Shown here: positions 24,020 to 30,799 of the stretch, one piece after another | Numbering within the stretch: position 1 is the stretch's first letter | Layout of the letters: each line of letters opens with the position of its first letter | Assembly: GCA_964644135.1 (NCBI GenBank) | Contig: CAZXWD010000028.1 | Location: 1 to 30,799, forward strand | Length of the DNA: 30,799 bases | DNA from: CAZMOK01 sp964644135 | Lineage (GTDB): Bacteria; Bacteroidota; Bacteroidia; Bacteroidales; JAGOPY01 | Direction: 5' to 3' | Program-made: the position numbers and the translations under genes | The notes under the pieces: generated by a model | Told to the model about the DNA's origin: nothing | Databases searched by the model: none | The model's input: the letters and a program-made list of their open reading frames with translations, nothing else

Positions 24020-26629
24020 ATGAAAAGTCAATTACTTAAATACGCAGGTAATATACTTGGGGTCCTGGTCATAATGGTTATCAGCCCTGTTATTTACGGA
24101 CAGGTATCTATAAACGACACCGGTGATCCTCCACATGAAAAAGCAATGCTTGACGTAGGGTCATCAACCCCAAAAGGAATTTTACTTATCAGAATGAATG
24201 AAAACGACAGGGAATCAATCACAGGAGCTCCTGAAGGACTGCTGGTATACGATTCAACCAACCATGCTTTCTTTTTCTGGAATAATGAAAGATGGGTGCA
24301 GTTTGAGGATGACGGAGTTTGGGAACTTGATACAATAAGTGGCTCGGGCAGGGTATTCCTGGTGGAATCATCTGATAGTGTGGGCATAGGGACCGATCAG
24401 CCCTCTGAAAAATTCCAGGTAGTCGGCAACATCTCTGCAAGCAATGACATCCGTTCGGGAGGGGATTCGGCGGTAAACTTCAAAAAAACGGCAACCGGTG
24501 ATTCAATTGCAGGCGTAGACGGTTACGGATGGAGTCCGGGCGCTTTATCAGGCTGGACAGGATTTCCAGGTCTTGAGCCACAGAGTGCCCAAATTATAGA
24601 TGAAATGGACGGACATAAGCATGTTGCTGAACTTACTGTGCAGGAAGGAAGCAGCGGGGGGCCGTCGGGAACTGATTTCTTTGTGGTATATCAGCCTTTT
24701 TTTGGCACCAATATAAGCTTTGAAACCTGGATAAGGCTTACCAGCCCGGGTTTATTGCTAGGATTGATAAAACCACCCCCAGGTGATCAGGAACCGCTTT
24801 ATGTTGCTGCTTTCAGACCAGACTTTCAGAACGAATCGTACAGCTCAATGTATGTGGCAAGCCAGAACGACAGCGCACACCAGAATTTTGAACCTGTCGG
24901 GTCCCTTGCTGTGGATAGCTGGATCCATTTCCGGATCGACTGGGTTCAGGGAGAATACTGCAAGGCATGGATAAACGGAACCAAAATAGCTGATATTGAG
25001 GGCTCTACAGCAACTCCCGATGCATTCATCATCGGTGGCTTTGATACTACTTATTTCGACGGGTTAGGTATGTCGTCGGCCGGGTATGAACCCTACACGA
25101 ATTTAGGGCCACAGAAAGTTTCAGGCAAGGTTGGGGTATTTGATGCTGTAATAGCAAAAGACTGGGCGAATTACTCCAATTTCCTTCCGACAACGGGTGG
25201 TACAATTACAGGAAACCTGCAAATGATAAAAAGCTTCAATCAAGCCGATACCAATAGTTCCGGAAGTGGGATATTGCTCTCTTTATCGGCACAGGATTCC
25301 ATCGGTGAAAGAAACGGCTTGGAGATCAGATGCTCCTCATATGCATGGGAAGGCGAATCAAACTCCGATCAACAGATCCTGGCTGACGGATATCTGAATA
25401 TAGGGACAGCTGATCCGGAAATGAACCTTGGCGTCAACCGCAGTTCAGACTTCTGGAATTCACCACATAATATCAATATCTGGGGAGATACCATAAGTTC
25501 GGGCAGGTCGACCTGGATGCAGGTATCGACGGGCCTGGATGAAACACTCACCAACAACGACCATGAGGTTAAGCAGCTAAATGATTCGGACAACAGCAAT
25601 GCCGATACAATCGTAGCCCATTTCCAGTCAGGTGAAGACTATTCTTCATGGGCAAACCAACGGATGAAAATGACATCCGGCGAAGCCGAAAACAGGGTGT
25701 TCTGGATCGATACAGCAATTGTATCGGGTGATGTTTTTGTAATATTGGAAGAATGGTACTCATCGTGGGATCTTGCGGGTATAGCGCCCGTGGACGAATT
25801 CTCGGTACTTGGAAATGAGCTGTTTTCTTCAATAAATATAGAGTCGGGCTATCAGATCAATACCGACACCTCTTTTGCCCAAACCATTTTTGCCACTCAT
25901 GACCTTCAGTTTAGCGCCCGGGAATTCAGGTTCTCATCAGGACCGACCGATTACCTGAAGATCAAACAAAACGGAGATATCTATATCCCTGACGGGATGC
26001 TGGGCATAGGAACTGAATTTCCAGGCTCTGATATCCATATCGAATCCAACTCCATGAACAGGGTCGGTATGCTGATGACTCACAGTAATACCGGAAGCGG
26101 GATCACTGACGGACTTTATCTTGAGCAATGGGAAGACACTGTCCAGATATCGAACAATCAAACCGGCCCTATGTATTTTAATACGGCAGGATATAAGAGG
26201 CTACTGTCACTTCAGGATGACGGGAACGTAGGGATAAATACGGATTCTTCTGAATACGCTTTCCAGGTTGTTATTAACAGTTCAAACCAGGGGCATGTAA
26301 CAACCACCGGTGCCTGGTCGAACACCTCCGATCTCCGGTTCAAGAAAAACCTGCAACCCCTTGAACCTGTCCTGGAAAAAATGGAAAAGGCAAATCCTGT
26401 AAGGTTTACATGGAAATATAACAATATGAATGATATAGGGCTGATAGCGCAGGATGTTGAAAAAATATTCCCAGAGTTTGTCGACTCTGACAGTAATGGA
26501 AATAAAAGCCTGGCATACAGCCAGATAACAACAGTGCTTTGGCAGGCTATACTGGAGTTAAAACAGGAAGTTGAAACATTAAAAATTGAAAATCAAGAAC
26601 TTAAAGATCAGATTGACCGTATAAAGTGA
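24020..26629 (+). CDS. Secreted tail-fibre-like protein with C-terminal S74 intramolecular chaperone/peptidase domain
   Basis: 869 residues. The signal peptide is at about 1-28 (ends TyrGlyGln). The mature N-terminus has DPPHEKAMLDVGSSTPKGILL and APEGLLVYDSTNHAFFFWNNERW, a recurrent Bacteroidota surface-fibre opening. A long beta-rich middle region (about 95-740) includes repeated GIGTDQPSEKFQV and GIGTEFPGSDIHIE motifs, each a likely trimer-forming unit. The S74 domain is at about 755-850: SerAspLeuArgPheLysLysAsn (catalytic-type Ser-Asp), PVRFTWKYNNMNDIGLIAQDV and FPEFVDSDSNGNKSLAY, then QAILELKQEVETLKIENQELK as a coiled-coil tail. S74 proteins trimerise and self-cleave to release the assembled fibre. 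A strong terminator follows at 26698-26734. Confidence 0.88.
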   Translation: MKSQLLKYAGNILGVLVIMVISPVIYGQVSINDTGDPPHEKAMLDVGSSTPKGILLIRMNENDRESITGAPEGLLVYDSTNHAFFFWNNERWVQFEDDGVWELDTISGSGRVFLVESSDSVGIGTDQPSEKFQVVGNISASNDIRSGGDSAVNFKKTATGDSIAGVDGYGWSPGALSGWTGFPGLEPQSAQIIDEMDGHKHVAELTVQEGSSGGPSGTDFFVVYQPFFGTNISFETWIRLTSPGLLLGLIKPPPGDQEPLYVAAFRPDFQNESYSSMYVASQNDSAHQNFEPVGSLAVDSWIHFRIDWVQGEYCKAWINGTKIADIEGSTATPDAFIIGGFDTTYFDGLGMSSAGYEPYTNLGPQKVSGKVGVFDAVIAKDWANYSNFLPTTGGTITGNLQMIKSFNQADTNSSGSGILLSLSAQDSIGERNGLEIRCSSYAWEGESNSDQQILADGYLNIGTADPEMNLGVNRSSDFWNSPHNINIWGDTISSGRSTWMQVSTGLDETLTNNDHEVKQLNDSDNSNADTIVAHFQSGEDYSSWANQRMKMTSGEAENRVFWIDTAIVSGDVFVILEEWYSSWDLAGIAPVDEFSVLGNELFSSINIESGYQINTDTSFAQTIFATHDLQFSAREFRFSSGPTDYLKIKQNGDIYIPDGMLGIGTEFPGSDIHIESNSMNRVGMLMTHSNTGSGITDGLYLEQWEDTVQISNNQTGPMYFNTAGYKRLLSLQDDGNVGINTDSSEYAFQVVINSSNQGHVTTTGAWSNTSDLRFKKNLQPLEPVLEKMEKANPVRFTWKYNNMNDIGLIAQDVEKIFPEFVDSDSNGNKSLAYSQITTVLWQAILELKQEVETLKIENQELKDQIDRIK

Positions 26630-26697
26630 TGTTATGCCGGATATTTATTCAGCATACCATCCTCCTTTCGGCATAAGCACCGCTTCCTCATATATGA

Positions 26698-26734
26698 CCA
26701 GTCCCCTTTATTTATATTAAAGGGGCTGGTTTTT
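26698..26734 (+). terminator. Rho-independent terminator after the S74 protein
   Basis: CCAG and CCCCTTTA (26698-26701, 26703-26710) pair with TAAAGGGG and CTGG (26718-26729) around a 7-nt loop, with one bulged T. TTTTT follows. Confidence 0.9.
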
Positions 26735-26838
26735 AATAATGACCTCAAATATAGTTTCAGCGTTTGGATAAAGCCCGGTATTGCCAATCGTACCGGCATT
26801 ATTAACCGAACAGGAACTTCTGCATTCCGTTGCCATTT

Positions 26839-28230
26839 TTATTTAACAAACACTCTATATTCCCAGGGCTCAAGGGTGTGGCTGAAGTCAGAAACAACAT
26901 CCGTGCTCTCGCCCGAGAAAAGATCGGTGTAAGTACCTGAATATTCCCCTGTTTCGATCATGATCCCATAAGATTGCGGAGAAAGGTTCAGAATAGCAAG
27001 TATCCTGTCCTCTTCATTTTCCCTTACAAAGGCCACCACTGATGAAGGAATATTAGTGCTCAGAAACTCCATGCTGCCGCCATATTCCCCATTCCAAAGG
27101 GCGCTGTTCTGCTTTTTCAGTTCGAGGAGGGTTTCATAAAAATCCTGGTATTCAAAATTGCCCCATTCAATTTCATCCTTTTCAAAAAACTCGAGCCGTT
27201 TGTCCATAGCAGCTTCCTGCCCGCTGTAGATCAGGGGCATTCCCGGGAGGGTCACCGAAAGGAGTGCAAAGGTTTTGGCGCCATCTCCCATTCTTTCAAA
27301 AACAGTCCCGTTCCAGGAGTTTTCATCATGATTGGAAGTAAATATCATCCTGTAGGCATCATCAGGGAAAAGAGTATCCTGCTTCATGTGGTAATAATTG
27401 AGTGTATCGGCCGGAGCCTTTCCCTGTGCGATCATATTCATCAAATGATGCAGTTCCCATGCATAGGTCATGTCAAAACCCACTTCATGGTGTTCCGGCA
27501 CTTCCGATTCAGCAAGCATGAAAACCGGTTTCAACTCCCTGAGCTGGCTTATAGCATTATCCCAGAAATCCAATGGCACTTCCCCAGCAACATCGCACCG
27601 GTAGCCATCTATGCCGGCTTCAACTACCCAGAACTTCAGTGCATCGATCATTGCTTCACGCATTTCGGGATTGTCGTAATTGAGATCTGCAACGTCGGTC
27701 CAGTCGTATGGTGCCACGAAATTCCCATCTTCATCTCTCGTGTACCATTCGGGATGCTCCTCAATCCACCAGTTATCCCAGGCCGTATGGTTTGCGACCC
27801 AATCGAGGATAATCTTCATATCAAGATCGTGTATCTCATTAACAAGCGCCTTGAAATCCTCCATATCACCAAATTCCGGGTTAACCGCTTTATAATCTTT
27901 CACTGAATAATAACTGCCCAGATCACCCTTTCTTTTTTCGACCCCTATTGGGTGGATGGGCATCAGCCAGAGAATGTCAACGCCCATTTCCTTTAACCTG
28001 GGGAGGTGCTCGCTGAATGCCTCAAAAGTACCCTCAGGAGTATATTGCCTGATATTTACTTCATAAATGTTGGCATTTTTTGACCATTCAGGATGGACCG
28101 GTTCCTCTTCCCGGGCTTGATCTTCAGGTTCAGGACCCGCGCAGGAAAAAATAATGCTGACAAGGGCTATTCCCAATATTGAAAAAACCAGGTATGATTT
28201 TCGTGTGATAAACTTGTACATTGATTCCAT
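26839..28230 (-). CDS. GH13 alpha-amylase family lipoprotein
   Basis: 463 residues. A lipoprotein signal peptide carries the Ser-Cys30-Ala-Gly lipobox, giving a cell-envelope-anchored enzyme. All four GH13 regions are intact: DWVANH (Asp143), GYRCDVAGEV (nucleophile Asp213), FMLAESEVPEHH (acid/base Glu241) and TSNHDENSW (His301, Asp302). It hydrolyses alpha-1,4-linked glucans or maltodextrins. It starts 31 bp after the stop of the larger GH13 gene on the same strand, so the pair forms an operon. The two proteins differ in size and N-terminal modules, suggesting different substrates or steps. Confidence 0.92.
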   Translation of the reverse strand: MESMYKFITRKSYLVFSILGIALVSIIFSCAGPEPEDQAREEEPVHPEWSKNANIYEVNIRQYTPEGTFEAFSEHLPRLKEMGVDILWLMPIHPIGVEKRKGDLGSYYSVKDYKAVNPEFGDMEDFKALVNEIHDLDMKIILDWVANHTAWDNWWIEEHPEWYTRDEDGNFVAPYDWTDVADLNYDNPEMREAMIDALKFWVVEAGIDGYRCDVAGEVPLDFWDNAISQLRELKPVFMLAESEVPEHHEVGFDMTYAWELHHLMNMIAQGKAPADTLNYYHMKQDTLFPDDAYRMIFTSNHDENSWNGTVFERMGDGAKTFALLSVTLPGMPLIYSGQEAAMDKRLEFFEKDEIEWGNFEYQDFYETLLELKKQNSALWNGEYGGSMEFLSTNIPSSVVAFVRENEEDRILAILNLSPQSYGIMIETGEYSGTYTDLFSGESTDVVSDFSHTLEPWEYRVFVK

Positions 28231-28261
28231 TTTCAGTTTCTATTTTTTTTAACAAAGTGAA

Positions 28262-30637
28262 TTATTTGCCTGATGTTATTATTTCGAAAGAATAGGGGGG
28301 TAAAGTGACCAACAGTTTGTCAGCATTGAGCTCATATGCATGACCAAAATGTCCTTCAGTCTTTTTCATTTCCAGGGCTCCGGGCAATACAATCTCAATT
28401 TCGATCTCGCTTCCATTATTGTTAAGCACCACCAGGGCTTCTTTTTCAAAGTATTTCCTGGCATAGCTGAATACCCCGTTTTGCTCATGCACTGTGATGA
28501 AATCCCCATAGACAAACTCGAGGTGTTGTCGCCGGAGTTTAGCCAGGTAGGCTGTTGTTTCCCTCGTTTCAAGCTCTTCTTCATTCAAGCCGGTGAAACG
28601 CATCATTCTTCGGTTATCAGGATCATTCCCTCCAGGCATCCCTATTTCATCGCCGTAATAGATCACAGGTATGCCGGGAACAGTCATATTGAAGGCTATG
28701 AGCAACCTTAATTTATTATAACCTGACGGATCACCAACACCAATATCCCTTGTCCAGCCGGCTAGTTTAGCATCCTCGTCGAATTTCAGGTCGCCCCCGG
28801 CATAGGAAACAAACCTGCCACGGTCCTGGTTACCGGTGATATTACCCATAAGGTGATGGTAGCCGTAGTAATCGAAGCTCTGCATCAGCCTGTCTTTCAG
28901 GATAGTAAAATCAACACCCCCCCTGGCTATGGTTGCCAGTGTTGCGTCGTAAACATTGAAATCGAACTGTGCATCGAGCATCCCTGAGCCCAGGTAACCG
29001 GATATCAGTCCCGGACTGCCATAGGTTTCGCCAATCTGGTATAGTTTCCTGTTTTCTTTTTCTACCACATTTTCTTTTAATTTTTTTGTAAGGGTCCTCC
29101 AGAACTTCAGAGGAATGTGCTTAGTGGCGTCATGCCTGAAACCGTCCATGCCATAAGTCTCTATCCAGTAAACTGCCGAATCGGAGAGCATTTCCGTCAC
29201 TTCCGTGATCTCAAGGTTCAGGGTAGGCAGGAAAGTATCAAACCACGTGGTAAGCCGGTATTCATCCCATTTCTCGGTATTAAGTGAACCGTCGGGAAGG
29301 TACAGGTCTGTTTTCCATTCCGGGTTCTGCTTAATTACAGGATGTTCTTCATGAACATGGTTTGCGACAAAGTCGAGCAGAAAATTCATGTTGTTGGCAT
29401 GGGTGGCATCCACCAGGTCCTGAAGATCTTCTGAAGTACCGAATCGGTAATCGACCTGTGTAAAAGAGACGGGCCAGTAACCGTGGTACCCTGAAAACTT
29501 TGATTCCGGTTCGGGCCAGAAACCATAGGCGCCTTCAACATTCTGCACAATAGGTGAGATCCAGATTGTATTCACACCAAGATCGCTAAAATACCCTTCT
29601 CCAACCTTTTGCAGCACGCCCTGAATATCACCGCCGTGGTAATCGGCAGGCGGCAGCACTTCTGGAATGTTGAGAGGATAATCATTTGTTGTATCGGCAT
29701 TATAGAAACGGTCGACGAAAACATTGTAGATGATTGCAGAATGAAAATCGGTCCTTTGAAGATTGCCGGGCTCATCAAGCACTTTCCCGAATTCAAGGGG
29801 TATAAGTATGTCGTTCGACAGTCCGGAACTATTGTATGTCCAAACCCTGATATATGATCTCTTTACTTTTTCCGACTGACCGGGTATGGTGATCTCAATC
29901 TCTCCACCATCGTCAAGCTCAGCTATCTCGCTGTTCAGGAGATAGTTTTGCCAGAAAGCTATCACCGCGTCAGCATCATTTTCCACTTCAATCTCAATTT
30001 CATCCCTGTTTTTTTCGTCAGTATAGATAAAGGGTGGTTCAGCTCCTTTCTCCTCCCCGACTATGAGCACTGAATTGAAACCTCCCGCATTGTTACTGAT
30101 GGAGTCAGGGTTTGTAGGGTCAAGCTGCTGTATGCCATCCAGAACAACCTGGTACTGGTACCTGCCCCTGTCGAGATAGAGGGTTATCTTCCATAACCCT
30201 TCCTCTTCGGTAAGTTGAGTCCGGGCATCTGTCCAGCCGTTGAACTCCCCGGCCAGGCCTATGGTACCATAATCCTTTCCCTCCGGATCGAAAACAAACT
30301 CATATTTCATCTTTTTCGATTTCATCACCGGGACTGAAAATTTCCCTTTGGAAGTATAGACTTCCATCACATCCATAGGTGCAAAATCAACAGGCTGCCG
30401 GTAAAATATCCTTGATTTATCTTTCCCGGTTTCAATCTTCTCCCCGGCTATGAATACCGAATCAATTATTGAGGGGTTTGTTACATAATCTGAAAGAAAG
30501 ATCTCGGTTTTACCCAGATCGAGTATAACGGGTGATGCCAGTCCGGCAACAGGATCTTGTTCCGGAAATGTCTGCATTTTCTCTTCTCCACAGGAAAGAA
30601 GAAAAACAACTAAAAATAAGGGTAAGAATTTCTTCAT
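28262..30637 (-). CDS. Large GH13 lipoprotein with CBM48-like N-terminal module
   Basis: 791 residues. The lipobox LeuLeuSerCys16-Gly anchors it to the envelope. Residues about 112-175 (AGEFNGWTDARTQL, then GLWKITLYLDRGRYQYQVVLDG) match a CBM48 starch-binding fold. The GH13 core starts near 300 (YNVFVDRFYNAD). Catalytic regions: DFVANH (Asp422), GFRHDATKH (nucleophile Asp503), GETYGS (acid/base Glu537) and region IV TGNQDRGRF with Asp605, where the usual His before the Asp is Gln604. A late beta-sandwich domain (about 690-791) follows. It probably degrades maltodextrin at the cell surface or in the periplasm. A -7 element TATATTTG lies at 30703-30710. It is the first gene of the pair, and its 5' flank runs to the repeat at the window edge. 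Confidence 0.92.
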   Translation of the reverse strand: MKKFLPLFLVVFLLSCGEEKMQTFPEQDPVAGLASPVILDLGKTEIFLSDYVTNPSIIDSVFIAGEKIETGKDKSRIFYRQPVDFAPMDVMEVYTSKGKFSVPVMKSKKMKYEFVFDPEGKDYGTIGLAGEFNGWTDARTQLTEEEGLWKITLYLDRGRYQYQVVLDGIQQLDPTNPDSISNNAGGFNSVLIVGEEKGAEPPFIYTDEKNRDEIEIEVENDADAVIAFWQNYLLNSEIAELDDGGEIEITIPGQSEKVKRSYIRVWTYNSSGLSNDILIPLEFGKVLDEPGNLQRTDFHSAIIYNVFVDRFYNADTTNDYPLNIPEVLPPADYHGGDIQGVLQKVGEGYFSDLGVNTIWISPIVQNVEGAYGFWPEPESKFSGYHGYWPVSFTQVDYRFGTSEDLQDLVDATHANNMNFLLDFVANHVHEEHPVIKQNPEWKTDLYLPDGSLNTEKWDEYRLTTWFDTFLPTLNLEITEVTEMLSDSAVYWIETYGMDGFRHDATKHIPLKFWRTLTKKLKENVVEKENRKLYQIGETYGSPGLISGYLGSGMLDAQFDFNVYDATLATIARGGVDFTILKDRLMQSFDYYGYHHLMGNITGNQDRGRFVSYAGGDLKFDEDAKLAGWTRDIGVGDPSGYNKLRLLIAFNMTVPGIPVIYYGDEIGMPGGNDPDNRRMMRFTGLNEEELETRETTAYLAKLRRQHLEFVYGDFITVHEQNGVFSYARKYFEKEALVVLNNNGSEIEIEIVLPGALEMKKTEGHFGHAYELNADKLLVTLPPYSFEIITSGK

Positions 30638-30702
30638 ATGAAAAGAATTGGACCGGGCATAAAAGACCAGAAGAAAAACCCGGGACTGTTACGGATAACA
30701 GG

Positions 30703-30710
30703 CAAATATA
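30703..30710 (-). promoter_or_regulatory. -7 promoter element of the GH13 operon
   Basis: TATATTTG on the minus strand matches TAnnTTTG exactly. It lies 66-73 bp upstream of the ATG at 30637. No -33 box is seen at 19 bp. Confidence 0.45.
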
Positions 30711-30744
30711 CGAAAGAAGATTTATTTTTTCATAATCAGGATGT

Positions 30745-30799
30745 CATCTGGAAGACATCTGGAAGACATCTGGAAGACATCTGGAAGACATCTGGAAGA
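30745..30799. repeat. 11-bp tandem repeat, at least 5 units, truncated by window end
   Basis: Five perfect copies of CATCTGGAAGA run to the end of the window, upstream of the GH13 operon. The true copy number is not visible. Confidence 0.95.

Overview
The window reads as a chromosomal segment of a Bacteroidota bacterium, probably of the Bacteroidales/Marinilabiliales type. The evidence is several large secreted proteins with type IX secretion (T9SS) sorting domains of both type A and type B, Bacteroidota-style promoters (TTTG, 19 bp, TAnnTTTG), lipoprotein GH13 amylases, and short-unit intergenic tandem repeats. No rRNA, tRNA, CRISPR array, transposase or phage module was seen.

Layout, left to right. 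(1) 1-1205, minus strand: a RiPP metallophore-type cassette. A secreted precursor with three CysGlyGluGlyLysCysGly motifs is followed by an MNIO (DUF692) enzyme that runs off the left edge. The precursor has an ECF-sigma-like promoter. (2) 1669-8570: an unknown exported protein, a 1227-residue T9SS type B adhesin-like protein, and a thioredoxin-fold/Omp28-like T9SS type A protein split by a one-base frameshift. (3) 8968-15828, minus strand: a tightly packed gene set made of a Na+/solute symporter, GNAT acetyltransferase, M20 amidohydrolase, alanine racemase and ornithine/alanine racemase-like enzyme. A histone-deacetylase-fold amidohydrolase follows after a 7-bp tandem repeat block. A small unknown protein with nuclease-fold-like motifs precedes the symporter. 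(4) 15927-18148, minus strand: a MarR regulator, a GNAT acetyltransferase and a PPK2 polyphosphate kinase. (5) 18302-26629: two secreted T9SS type A proteins, a tiny C-terminally anchored protein, and a tail-fibre-like protein with an S74 chaperone/protease domain. (6) 26839-30637, minus strand: two GH13 lipoproteins for alpha-glucan breakdown. The window ends inside an 11-bp tandem repeat.

How the genes work together. The precursor and MNIO form a precursor-plus-maturase pair that probably makes a thiol-derived copper (or other soft metal) binding peptide exported to the periplasm. The symporter-to-racemase set looks like uptake, N-acyl hydrolysis and stereo-inversion of an amino acid or acyl amino acid. 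The two amylases are both predicted lipoproteins with intact or nearly intact catalytic triads, and their transcript probably belongs to a starch or maltodextrin locus. The most noteworthy systems are the triple-motif MNIO peptide and the racemase/amidohydrolase/HDAC-fold operon.
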